A DNA stretch of 64,000 bases from Ramazzottius varieornatus (Eukaryota > Tardigrada > Eutardigrada > Parachela > Ramazzottiidae): positions 162,634-226,633 of the forward strand of contig BDGG01000012.1 in the NCBI GenBank assembly GCA_001949185.1, given 5' to 3'. Under the pieces are notes generated by a model. It had not been told where the DNA came from. It saw only the letters and a program-made list of their open reading frames with translations, and made no database searches. How positions within the stretch are numbered: position 1 is the stretch's first letter; each line of letters starts with the position of its first letter. Below, in pieces: positions 23,134 to 51,600 of this stretch. The position numbers and the translations under genes were made by a program.

Positions 23134-25481
23134 ATGAGTTTTCTCCCTGACTGGGTTGGATGCAAGGTAAGATTTGCACATGGTCGTTCTGAAGTCGTTA
23201 CCACAAGACTGCGGGATGCTCATTAGTCCCGGGCATCTCAATCAATCAAAGCAAGTGTAGTCTGGGATTTCGCCATCAGCTGTGCTGTACTTTCGAGCGA
23301 ATGTCCTTCTCATGGATTTGACTGTTTACAAACCTTGAGATGTCTTCTCCATGGTCAAACCCGTGTCTTTTGGCTGTCTGCAGCTTTCTAGAGTTCAAGC
23401 AGGCTGTGAAGAAAGCAGAGTTTGAAGAGTAGACGATTTAGTGTGCGTTTTTTTGTTGCAGATTCAGCCCTCGGAAGTGACTTCATCGTATCCTTCGATG
23501 TATCTTTCCAACTACGGAATGAACAAGTTCGACACGATGGCGCATTCTCCGAGCAGCAACAGCATCTGGTCATCCTCTCCGGCTGACTCGGACCATGATT
23601 CGTGGCTGCATCGTGGCCGAGGATCGTCGGAAAGCCCAGCTCTGCGCACTTCTTCCAACGAGTCGTCTGGACGCTACGACGATGTTTTGGGCCCGATAGC
23701 TGACTTGGCTAGTCCCCTTTACCACCCGTACGGTATGAAATACTCCTTCCTTCAATCTTGGCTATAATCTGTACCATGCGAGAGCGTTCCTAGAGACCGA
23801 AGATGAGCTTCCCTGAAAACAGGTTCAAAGCCCGGAAGAGACAAACCGGAACCAACTGAAAAATTGGGTTGGGGCATTTTCTACTTGACGGTTGAACCGT
23901 AGAAAACTGTTGATCTTACAGGGAAAATTGCCACGCGCGCGGAAGACACTGTAGCGCTGAGCAGCCAAATATCCAACTTGAGTTTCACGGGGTCGCGCAC
24001 TACGGCCTCGCCAACCTTGTCTTCTGGCTCGTCTTCCGGGTACTCGTCGCTGCTGACCACCTTTGACAGCTCGAAGCTCTTCCCGCTGAACCCTGTCGCC
24101 AAAGAGTTCGTCCCAGCCCCCAAGAGCTGGGCTGCCATCGCCAGTTCAACACCCAACGCTAAAGCTTCGACCAACAGCAGCGTCAAGACCGTTCCTGGAG
24201 GTGGAGGTCGACAGAAAGCAGCACTGCCTACTTCTTTGAAGTCCCCTGCCAAGCCGGCAGCGCTGAAGGGAAGGAACTCTCCGACGGAAAAGCAGAAGGA
24301 GTTCCAACCGGAGAGAGCTGTTCCACACAAGCAACATCACGTTGCTGCCAAAGGTAAGGATCGCGCTACCAAGTATCACGAACTCGCGCACTGTCATAAC
24401 ATTATGTGATTTGTTTCTGTAAGGCTGTCTGTATGCAGGTCTGGAAAAGGCGTAGACATTGTCATGATTTGGAGTAATTTGGCGTGCGATGTTTCGTAGG
24501 TGACGGTGGGGGATTTGTGCCCAGTTTCATGCAGTCCAACAAGGTACAAGGAAAGAGTTCCTGGAAGACGCTCGTCAACAACGGCTCGGGGAGACCCAAG
24601 CAAGACTACAATCTCGTTTCCTTCACCGAACGAGAAACTTCCGAACTCGCCCCGCAAGAACTGAAGCGACTACCACCTTCCGAACTGTATCGACGCATCG
24701 TAGATGAAGTCGACTTGAACCTCGAGACTGCCGATCTGAGCTTCAACAACGCTCGCTTCTTCGTCCTGAAGCCCGGGAGTGAGCAAGAGATCTTCGAGTC
24801 GGTGTTGAGCTCGACGTGGTCCAGCTCCTCGTATGGGAACGAGGTGCTTGGTACTGCCTACAATTCTCAGAAGGGAGCTTCCTTGTTTCTTTTCTTCAGC
24901 ATTAACGGCAGTGGCCACTTCTGCGGCATGGCGGAAATAGTCAGTCCTTTGTGTTACACTGCGACGAATGATCCTTTCGCTGGGGAGAGAAAGCGATGCC
25001 AGTTCAAGATAAAATGGATCTTCATCAAAGGTGTGACTACTCGTACTGACGGTCGGCAAACATACTCGACCAGACTGCTTTCCCCCTAAAGTGGCGCACG
25101 TTTTGAGGCAATAACGCTGAATATGTGCGTCACTTGAGAGCCCGGCAGGTTCGCTTTTCCGAGTGGCGCACGCCACAATCCATTGTGACCGGAGACGTCC
25201 GCTACTCGTGGAACACAATATCTAACTCCCAGTCTTTGCCCAGCTCGGTTCAAAAGTTCTTTCTTTCTGCAGATATTCCGAATGCCTCTTTAAGACACAT
25301 CACCATCGAATCGAATGGGATCAAATCTGTCGTCAACTCGAAGGACGCGACGGAAGTGTCGCCCACCGAAGCTGCCAAGATGGCTAAGGTTTTCCAGTCT
25401 TGTGCGAGCCACACCAGCGTTTTGAGAAGTGTCCTGTTTAAGGAAGCTCCTCATCGACGCAAGTCACACGCTGAGCGATAA
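23134..25481 (+). CDS. YTH-domain protein, YTHDF type, with altered m6A cage
   Basis: YTHDF proteins are cytoplasmic readers of N6-methyladenosine in mRNA that steer decay or translation. Exons 23134-23166, 23462-23732, 23922-24353, 24500-25030 and 25273-25481 give 491 residues. About 320 residues of Ser/Pro/Gly-rich disorder lead into a C-terminal YTH domain: ARFFVLKPGSEQEIF, STWSSSSYGNEVL, NGSGHFCGMAEIVSP, KIKWIFIKGDIPNASLRHI and VVNSKDATEV. Of the three cage tryptophans known from YTHDF1 (W411, W465, W470), the first is kept (codon 24817-24819). By position the second is Phe (24976-24978) and the third Lys (24991-24993). No other sign of decay is seen. Intron 4 contains hairpin repeats. 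Confidence 0.9.
25051..25200. repeat. Hairpin repeat, composite (YTHDF intron 4)
   Basis: GTCGGCAAACATACTCGACC opens the first unit (AAGTGGCGCACG / TGTGCGTCACTTGAG). A second partial unit (TTTTCCGAGTGGCGCACGC) follows. Confidence 0.8.
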
Positions 25482-26915
25482 ACACTTGAGCTGGGAGTCT
25501 TGCGCAGTTTTTAACCAGCGAAGTACTACACGAGCTGTTGTCTTCCGCATTTCTCTCTCTCCCTCTTTCTTTCTCTCTTTTACTCGCGATCCTTTTTTCT
25601 TCTCTGGTATCCAACTTCTTTTCACTAGCACACTCTAGCAGAAACTCTTTTCACCAGTCTCCATTTTGCTTTTGCGTTTACGTGCTCAATGAAGCTGCGT
25701 TTTGCGGGAAGGAATAAGTGTCTAGTAAAGCGTGCCCGTTCGTCGTGCGTAACTTGAAAACAGTGCTCGGCAGACAGTTCAGATCTCAATATGGAGACCA
25801 GACGAGGAACCCCGTGAGGTTGAAAGAAAAGAAGCCTCAAACTGAAGATTTTTTTCCACGAACAGTTTGCACGGGAGCCTTCGCGCTGTGAACTGCTTCC
25901 AGCAAAGCTCGACGAACTGATGAGGAATGCGAAAGATAAGAGGGACAAACAGTTTCAAAAGAGATAACACGGTCGTATTGTCTGAAACTTGAAAGTCGTA
26001 TGATGGTGCAGGAATGTTGAACGTAGACTTCTAGCGTAAAAGATTGCAGGAAGCGACTGTGAAGTGTGACGCGGGTTGTTTGTAATGTAAGGTTGACGTC
26101 AGACAGGTGAATTGGATATGAATCATATGATTAATTCCTACCTGGTCCAGGCAGGATTCGGAGGGCGGCATCCCTGCCGTAAATGTCTCCGCATGACTGC
26201 ACGACTAATATCCGGGGAAATGTGCGTGGGCAGGTAGCATCTCGCTTTTTTCCACCCTGCGGACGGTCACAGACGCCCATGCTTGTGGTTAAGCGGCGAG
26301 CCTTCCTGGGTTGCACCAGCCAACCGCAATCGGGCGAAGGCGGGGGCAAGCCGAATGGGCAAGCCGAGTGGGCAAGCCACGTTGTTCCGGTGCGTCGTTC
26401 CATCATCTCGTAAGTTGCTTTAGCTTGGCAGGCTGTACGGTTACTGTTAACACGACAAACTTGACGCACCTGCGTTTGCCTTCGGGCAGTGATGTTGGAG
26501 TTGTGTGTGACTTGAAACATAACGTACAGTATACGGCGAAGGCAGATGCAGTTTCAAGCTTATCACAGTTTTACAACAACCTGGAATTTACGCCATTCTC
26601 GACGAAGCAGCAGAGGGCAAGAGTAACGAGAAGAACGAGTAATTTCAAGTTTTGAGTTGCAACTTTGAGCCACGAAACGACGCGCTGTGCTTGAGCTGAC
26701 TGCAATGACGGATTTATGATTTATCGGATGGAATACTCCTTCGTGCTGTAAGTCTGCTTTTCAAACCGGATTATAATCTTATTTTCCATGTGATATCCCT
26801 GCAAACAAGCCTGGAATATTCTGCTGATTATTTATTGACGTCGAGACGATGGGTATTGGGGAATATAGTGGAATAATCAATTGAGGCGACTAATTTCCCG
26901 TCGACAGCCACAAAA
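25482..26915. other. Intergenic between YTHDF and Scribble
   Basis: 1.4 kb. It starts with the pyrimidine-rich YTHDF 3' UTR (CTCTCTCCCTCTTTCTTTC near 25555). A short tandem of the 13-mer GCAAGCCGAATGG occurs at about 26347-26378. No coding exon recognised. Confidence 0.4.
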
Positions 26916-43466
<16,551 letters not shown>

Positions 43467-45016
43467 GTTTTAATTGCTGTATGCGAAACACATCGTTGTT
43501 CTCGTTTTTACTTTTTTCAATCGAAGGCCTTTGGGACCATGCTTTTTTTTAATGGAATAGCACCTCTCACTTATCCCGAGGCAGCTTAGAGTTTCAGGCA
43601 GCTGTACCGATACGTTAATCATGGCTGCTTCTTTGTATGTTTACACGCATTCCGGCTTGTGATTGAGGGTTTTCCATCCATCCACGAGGCGTTTTAACAT
43701 GTACAAAATAAAGTCAGCAAGATCCAATGCCAAAACGCGCTATATCCAGTCGCTCTGAAAACTGACAAATAACAACTGATTGCGAGTGATTTGGGCCACA
43801 AGGATATAGAGAATGAAACAAGAAGGGAATAGTCACTGCATTAATTCAGATCGGAGCTCCAACTTTACAACTGTAGTCTCCATTCATCGTACGCGAAACT
43901 TTGATGGCTGAAGGGACACCCGGCTCCGTTCGGTTCTCGGCAATGCAAGACGCCTGCTGCATCGCACATTTGAACTCCGACCGATACTGTGGTTGGATTT
44001 CCTCAAGAAGGCGTTCGGCATCCTCTGCTGAGAGTGAGCGAGAGATCTTTTTGGTTCATTGATTATCGTCATTTGCAACCAGGAATTTCCTGCTCAGGCA
44101 ATGACACTTCCTTTCTGCGAAAAGAAAACAGGCACAACGGAATAGTAAAAGAGATACAGAGGGAAGTGCAGTACTTAGAAGTGAAATTTTCATAACAACA
44201 CAGAACGAAACAACTATCTTTGTACATCGTTTTGCCACACCCAAACAATAAGACTCTGACAGAACTTCAGCTACAAAAGGCGGTCTCTTCCAGCAGTTAA
44301 GTCCAGGACCCTGAATAATTCGAGAGGAACTACCGCTGAAATTCTGACCGAGTGCGGACAACATGTGCCCAGATCAAGGTGAGAACTGAGCGTTCGCCTG
44401 GATTCGTTCCATGTCTCAAACGTCGACCCGTGTGGGACGTGTTCGCATTGGAAACATTAGGTCATTTAGTCATCACGTACGCACTGGGCTCGATCACTTC
44501 GGCGCGCTGGCGAAGAAGAATCCGTAGTGCCACAGTGATTGCCAGCAGAAATCCGTGCGTCCCGTCGGTCCCGTCAGCGGAAGCTGACGTCGCAATCACT
44601 GTGGTAGTGTGCGCGACGCTGCAGGAAAACCAGATTTCGTCAAAGTCCTGTCAGAGAGTCCGGCCCTGTCAAACCAGGTGACGGGGACGTCTGACGTCAC
44701 TCCCAGCTTACGGGGTGATGTCATGCGCGAATCGACCGGAAAACTGCTTTGTGTTTCAAGTTGTTTTCGTTTTTCGTTCCAAAGCCAATTCACAGCCGAT
44801 GACTGTGAACAGATGGGGAAAAATGATCTACGACACCTGATGGAACTTCAAAAAAATATGGTGAGAACATGGTGCTCTTCGTTCCAGAGAGAAGCGAATG
44901 CGCCGCGCTGGCAACAATCCAGAGGGATATTTCTCAAGCTATGATGAAGAAGTGTATCTTAACTTTCTACAGCTTCAACATTGCCTCATATCTCTGTCTG
45001 TGCATAGCGTTGGTTA
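43467..45016. other. Intergenic: Scribble 3' UTR plus unassigned sequence
   Basis: A poly(A) signal for Scribble lies at 43707-43712. A 75 bp inverted repeat (CCACAGTGATTG at 44530, CAATCACTGTGG at 44593) follows. Around 44810-44940 there is a plausible small plus-strand exon (MGKNDLRHLMELQKNM with GTGAGA donor). I cannot assign it to any family or complete a gene around it. Confidence 0.35.
43707..43712 (+). terminator. Poly(A) signal for Scribble
   Basis: AATAAA 241 bp after the Scribble stop codon. Confidence 0.6.
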
Positions 45017-46382
<1,366 letters not shown>

Positions 46383-47111
46383 ATGAACATGGGGAAAATT
46401 ACGGACCTCAAGACGTTGATCCTGACCGCGGACAAAGAACGACCAGCAGCCACAGTTAAGAAGCTAACCCTGGATGGCGCCAAAGCGGAGGATCTATCAG
46501 CTGTGACCGAGTTACTGGAATCTCACATCGGTCTCCAAAGTCTTTCCCTCGTAGCTGTGGGTCTCACCTCGCTCCACGGACTTCCTCAACTACCCACCTT
46601 ACGTAAGCTCTACGTTGGGGACAACAAACTCAGTGGCAGCCTCGACGTGGTGGCTGTACAATGTCCCAACTTGGAAGAACTGTCCCTCGTGGGCAATCAA
46701 CGAATCAAGACTATGGAAGTGTTGGCCCCGTTGAAAGCCTTGGGGAAGCTGAAAGTCCTGGATGTCATCGATTGTGGTCTCGTGCAAAAGGATCCAGAGA
46801 ACTATCGAAAAGGTTTGCGTGAGTATTTTCCCCAGCTGGAAATCGTGGATGGGATGGATGGCAATGATCAGGAGGTCATGATGGACGACGGTGATTCTGA
46901 AGATGAGGAACTGGACTCTGACCACGAGGAAGAGGACTACACTGATACTGATGGCGAAGACAACGACGAGAATGACCGGTTCATCGATGTGGATACTTAT
47001 CAGTCTGAAGGAGAAATGGAAGACGAGTCTGCTGGAAGCGCCGCGATGAGTGAACAACCAGCGGCCAATGGGAGAAAAACGCTGAACGAAAGAACGGAGA
47101 ATAAAAAATGA
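46383..47111 (+). CDS. ANP32: ANP32-family acidic leucine-rich nuclear phosphoprotein
   Basis: ANP32 proteins act in the nucleus in histone-acetylation inhibition, mRNA export and PP2A inhibition. The CDS is a single 242-residue exon. An N-terminal LRR block is followed by the cap motif (FPQLEIVDGMDGND). A strongly acidic tail (about residues 165-220, Asp/Glu-rich, ending RFIDVDTYQSEGEMEDE) completes the family layout. The start MNMGKITDLKTL lacks the usual MEMxxRIxxEL, so the first LRR is diverged. There is an acceptor just upstream and no coding intron. Confidence 0.87.
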   Translation: MNMGKITDLKTLILTADKERPAATVKKLTLDGAKAEDLSAVTELLESHIGLQSLSLVAVGLTSLHGLPQLPTLRKLYVGDNKLSGSLDVVAVQCPNLEELSLVGNQRIKTMEVLAPLKALGKLKVLDVIDCGLVQKDPENYRKGLREYFPQLEIVDGMDGNDQEVMMDDGDSEDEELDSDHEEEDYTDTDGEDNDENDRFIDVDTYQSEGEMEDESAGSAAMSEQPAANGRKTLNERTENKK

Positions 47112-47418
47112 AATGAAGCTCAACTCAGCCCAGTTTTGTCCTCTGGAATCCTGCTCCTTGAATTGCTCTTCCAGGCCTTCTTCTCTTTCATTCTCCGGCC
47201 GTACATTTTACAGAGATTCTCTTGATTTCGGAATAAGTGGTCAGTCTGATCTCGCGTTTTCATTTTTCCGTATCCTTGTAGAATTCGTGACTGTGGTTTA
47301 ATCTGGTAATGAAATACGGTACAATACCACAGTTGCACTGGAAGACCAGAATATACCGACCAAACTCTGCTAGGTTGGACTTAATTGATTAGGGGTAACG
47401 AACGACGAAGAACAAGGA
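47112..47418. other. Convergent 3' UTRs of ANP32 and the THAP gene
   Basis: 306 bp between two stop codons on opposite strands; no other feature seen. Confidence 0.4.
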
Positions 47419-48717
47419 CTATGAGTGGAATTTACTGGGAATAATATTCGGTTTCAACAACAAGGATTTCAGTTCAGACCAGGAACAGACCGCCTCTCCT
47501 CTGGGAAGTTCTTTCTCGCCAGCAGTCATTCTCGGTTGGAAGGTTCCCTGAAACTCTATCGTACACACCACTCTAAACCGTGGAATCATTTCCGTCTGAT
47601 AGAACACAACCGCCGGCAGACTATCCGCCACCTCCAGTTTCCATCTCTGCATCAACGGAGTGATCAAATCATGCGTTCTTGGACCTGGTTGCTTCCATTT
47701 GAGAAACTCTCCCATCACTTTTTTGTGAAACGATTGAAACGACGAAAACAATTCCGTCGCCTTAGCGGGTTCTCCAATCTTTCCAGCAGGCGGAAAGATA
47801 TCGAGAGGCTTGAAAGGTTCGGTTGGAAGAGCACCAGGAGACAAAACGGGCGGAAGAATCGTATGGACGATTTTACCTTGTTGATCGACGCTGCATTCTA
47901 AAGATCTCGTCATGTCCTTCTCCAAGAAATGCGCCTCACAAATCTGTAAAGTTTCGGGTATGGCAGTACCACTCCTGGCTTCTCTCGGTAAGGCTCGAAG
48001 CCATGCGAAGTAGTCTGGGGTGCCTTTCGCTCGGAAGTAGACGAAGCGCTTGACAGCGACGTTAGGCGTTATACCGTAACCACAATCAGAAACCCAACAC
48101 GTAGCGTTCTCGAAACTACCTTCCATACCCTCTGTTACTTTTAGTTTCTTATAGTGGAGCTGCTCAGGGGGTAGATTAGCTTGGACGGTCTTGAACAGGC
48201 AGTAGAACTGGGAAGGGACGGATTCAGTCTTGAGGTGCGCGCGTTCACGTGGGGTGCCTGCTTTGGTGAGCTCTCGGTAGTCTTCCGGTTTGAAGTGATC
48301 ACTGCAGATACGAGCATTTTTGGGGTTCGGCATGTCTTTACGCTGACAGAGCTTGACCCAGATTGAGCGCAGATGATCATTGGAAGGGAATTTGTGGAAA
48401 TGAACGTATTCAGAGCCAGTGCGAAAGAAGTAGTGGGGGCAATGAGCAACTGCGCAGTCGACTCCATGTGGCTTGCGCTTTCTCTTGCGCGTCTAAAAAC
48501 ACCAAATACAGCTCGCGCAGATACGACTGTACAAAGATGTTCTTACTTTCGGTTGTTCGATCTTCACAACGATGTCAGGAGCGGAAGCAGGCTCGGGGGA
48601 AGCAGGAGAAGCGACAGGGAGAGTGGACGATTCCCCTAAAGTAGACATTAACGGTCGCGCAGCTGTCACTTGTGCTGCTGATCCACGTCGCTCAGCCATG
48701 ATGCTTGCGAGAATCAT
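47419..48717 (-). CDS. Protein with two THAP-type zinc fingers
   Basis: THAP domains are C2CH zinc-binding DNA-binding modules shared by cellular regulators and P-element-type transposases. Exons 48717-48547 and 48492-47419 give 414 residues. The first exon is a disordered Ala/Pro/Ser leader ending VVKIEQPK. Exon 2 opens with a basic TRKRKRKP stretch (possible nuclear signal). THAP 1 has Cys-x4-Cys in DCAVAHC, a Trp, and Cys-x2-His in ICSDHF, then SVPSQF in place of the AVPTIF box. THAP 2 has Cys-x4-Cys in CWVSDC, FAWLRAL and ICEAHF. The C-terminal 200 residues have no transposase catalytic core that I can see. This suggests a host regulator or a domesticated element; which one is inference. 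Confidence 0.82.
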
Positions 48718-49345
48718 GTTGATGGCACTGAAAGGGGTTATCCTGGTCTAGTCTAAAGGGTGAAGAGTCCTGGAACACGGGAGTGTACTCTCGCAGCTTA
48801 CAGCGCGAAGAATTCCGATGTCTGAAAAACCGTCAAAATTCAAAACGAAAATAAAAGGTGTTTTACGGTTCAGTGGGTTCACTGAAGATGGAATTGCGAA
48901 AGCCATTCCGTTTGACGCATACTGCCCATCATACTATGTAGTTACAAAGCGTGTTGATGTCCATTGATTACAAGGTCCTTGATTGGTAAAAGTATTTCCG
49001 GAGAGATTTTCTTGTTTCTCGAGAATCTCTACGGAAGACGAGTTGAAGGCTTGAAGCTTGGACGGTAACCGCCAGCGCTTCTTGATACCACTTTCCCAGC
49101 TGTGCGTATTTTTTCCATTTCAGGAAGCGGACGAAGGAAGAAGACCCGAAGAGACTGCTTGGACGAAGGATTGCAGGATGGTCTCACTCTCACAGTGACG
49201 GCGCATATTTGGACAACTCCTCGACTCCCGGTGGTACTTCTTACGTCCTCGTTCTTCTGTGGCTGCCACCATTCTGTTGGAACAGTCAGTGATTTTGCGA
49301 GCCGAAATCTTGTGTACGTGTTAGTTTTTTGTGTTTTCACCCGTC
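48718..49345. promoter_or_regulatory. Divergent promoter region THAP gene / PDRG1
   Basis: 628 bp between start codons on opposite strands. No motif is firmly recognised; assignment is by layout. Confidence 0.35.
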
Positions 49346-49881
49346 ATGGAAGAAGTTTCGACGGAAGCGCTGATGAATGTCGTCGTTGACGTGGAAAAAC
49401 TTGGTGATGAGATTATTGCTGATCGCTACAGCATCATCGACATGGACCGGATAAGGAACAAGAACAGAGAAGCGCTTAGGTGAGAAAAGAACCTCTCCCT
49501 TCTGACTGTCCATCCTGACAGTTCGTCGGTTCATAGTGCTATAAGGAAACCGAGCGAGTTAATGAAGAAGGAGGAACACGTATGGATGAATATTGGAGAC
49601 CTCTTTATCAGGACGTCGAAGGATCAACTGGGCGCGATACTCGATGAAGGTAATCACGAAAGAAAAGTTTTTCAGGAGAACGACAGTCGGTTGACGGTTC
49701 TCTGTTTCTTGTATTTGCAGATCAGAAGTACCTGGATAACGAGATCAACAAACTCCGGGATAACCTCAAGCCAAAAGTTGCCAAGATGAATACGGCTCTC
49801 GGCAAGCCGGAAGTGAAGGGCTTCGATCTACAGCGTCTCTCCAAAGAAGAAATGGACGCTGTCCGCCAAGCAATGGGATGA
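49346..49881 (+). CDS. PDRG1: p53 and DNA damage-regulated protein 1 homologue (prefoldin-like)
   Basis: PDRG1 is a beta-prefoldin-like subunit of the R2TP/URI chaperone complex. Exons 49346-49479, 49522-49649 and 49721-49881 give 140 residues; the vertebrate protein has 133. Matches are VEKLGDEIIADRYSIIDMD, RIRNKNREALR, GDLFIR and the C-terminal half: KYLDNEINKLRDNLKPKV, GKPEVKGFDLQRLSKEE. The helical ends and central beta region fit the prefoldin fold. Introns are only 42 and 71 bp, among the shortest here. Confidence 0.87.
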
Positions 49882-50240
49882 AGCTACTAATCACATACGT
49901 TTCTAGACCCTTTGTGATCTCGTCTGAATCCGCGGTGAAATGTAAGAACCTTGAATTTCGATTACCACAGAAGACTTGCAGTTCAGAAGGGTTCTCCGTG
50001 GTTTTCATCCCGTTTTTTGCACGAATTGAAGTTCGGGAAGTAGTAGACTGATATTCTGGCTTCTTTGGACTGAAGTCGGATGAAATGATTGATAATGTTG
50101 TCAAAGGAACCATTATTAAAGTTTTATTGGCGGAAGCCAGACGTAATTTTGCCTTTATTTTGACAGTACGTCGTACTTCCCACACCCCGATCCCGGTTTG
50201 CCTTTAGCGAAGGCTACCCTTGTTGATCTCACATTTAAAA
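49882..50240. other. Intergenic
   Basis: 359 bp between PDRG1 and the PQ-rich gene; an ATTAAAG-containing AT-rich stretch near 50115 could serve for 3' processing. Nothing else seen. Confidence 0.35.
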
Positions 50241-51185
50241 ATGGGCTGTGGTTATAATGCGTCATGTTCCTGTGGATTCGGGAAACATAAGCCCAAAGAT
50301 GGTCCTCCGCCCATGCCGATGCAAGGTACTCGTGTAATATCCTAAATAACCTCCCTAAACTGAGGTCGGATGCTGTCGTGCTAAAGCAGTGTTTTCTGCG
50401 ACGAAGCTCAACTAAATTGGAAGTTTTGCCACCTTTCGCATTTCGCAATAATAAAATGAAGCTTTTTAGTGTTTTCACTATAACGGGAGCGAGCAAACAG
50501 ATCGTACCAAGATTTCACCTGAAGCGGCGCACGTTTTCATCTTGGAAGTGTGCGTCACTTCACTTCACTTCACTATCACATACGTTTTGTTTGCCCAGTT
50601 CTCGCACTATTTCAAACATGTTCAGAAATGAAAAGCTTTGAATTGCGACAAGGCTTCCTGACCTTGTACGCTGGTTGGCATCTGAATTACCGAGAGTCGG
50701 ATTAAGGAATCGTCTTGCTTTACGTTTTCATCGTGTTTCTCGCTGAATTTCTCTACATTACAGGTGGTCAGAGAATGTCCGAGCAGTATCAAAGCATCGA
50801 TGCCGTTCCCATTTTCATGGACGCCGAAGAGCCAGTTACTGGACAACCGCAGAGTGTGTCTGGCGCTGGTGCTCCTGCACAGATCCCCGGCCCTAATGCT
50901 CAACCACTACCCGGCCAGGGTCAGGCTGGACAGGCTCCAGTCAGTGGTCAGCAGCCGGTGGCTGGCTCTTTCCCACCGGGAGATCCAAATGCACCTTTAG
51001 GAATCGGGGCTCCTCAGGCCAATGTAACGAACACGAGCGGAAACCCTCAACCTGGACAAGAGCAGGCTCCTTACAATCCCGACCAGCAGCAACCATACAA
51101 TCCTGGTCAGCAATCTTACAAGCCTGACAACAATCAGCAGCAATACAATCCACAACAGCAACAGTATAATCCGCAGCAGCAATAA
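50241..51185 (+). CDS. Small PQ-rich protein with MGC/Cys-rich N-terminus, unrecognised
   Basis: Exons 50241-50325 and 50764-51185 give 168 residues. The N-terminus MGCGYNASCSCGFGKHKPKD has Gly2 followed by Cys3, Cys9 and Cys11, the layout of dually acylated (myristoyl plus palmitoyl) proteins. It could also be a small metal site. The rest is low complexity: Pro/Gln/Gly-rich, ending in repeated Y-N-P-x-Q-Q units (PYNPDQQQ, PYNPGQQS, QYNPQQQQ, QYNPQQQ). There is no enzyme domain, signal peptide or TM segment. The intron carries a hairpin repeat. A membrane-tethered, intrinsically disordered or prion-like protein is inferred; I recognise no homologue. Confidence 0.65.
50488..50603. repeat. Hairpin repeat (PQ-rich gene intron)
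   Basis: The arms are GATTTCACCTGAAGCGGCGC with AGTGTGCGTCACTTC; the ends are GGGAGCGAGCAAACAG and GTTTTGTTTGCCC. The right arm contains CACTT expanded four times. Confidence 0.75.
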
Positions 51186-51600
51186 TCAGCCACTATACCT
51201 TTAGACACGAACCATAGTTTGATTCACCTTACTCACGACTCGAAAACGCTGGACGATTGTTATTGCTCTGTGAGTAGTTCGCTTACTTCCTTTAGCTTCC
51301 TCCAAGTCTCTCCTCACGGTTGTTGTCGCCTTCGAGTTTTCTGAGACTACTTCTGGGTTAAACCTGTTATCTGAACCTATCTGCGGTTATATTGAATACC
51401 AAGCTCGGAGTACGAGCCAGAAGTGTGAGGTTGAAGCTCATTTGAGTTCATACTTTCTCGTTCCTGGTTATAACGCACAAGACGCGAGACAGACCAACTC
51501 CGAGCCATCTTTACTTACGTCTGAAAGGTGTTTAATCGACTAAAAACCGTGAATGGTTGCCTGTCATTAGGCTTCAAGATAAAACAGAAAATATCAGGTG
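51186..51600. other. Convergent intergenic stretch
   Basis: 415 bp of 3' UTR sequence between the PQ-rich gene and RPS26 on the other strand. Near 51403 and 51487, CTCGGAGTACGAGCCAGAAG and a looser inverted CGCGAGAC...CTCCGAG suggest a small decayed palindrome; not assigned. Confidence 0.3.

Noticed and set aside
23881-24330. Minus-strand open frame of 149 codons
   Set aside because: Antisense to the low-complexity YTHDF exon; no recognisable protein.
46599-47123. Minus-strand open frame of 174 codons
   Set aside because: Antisense to the acidic tail of ANP32; hydrophobic by complement composition.
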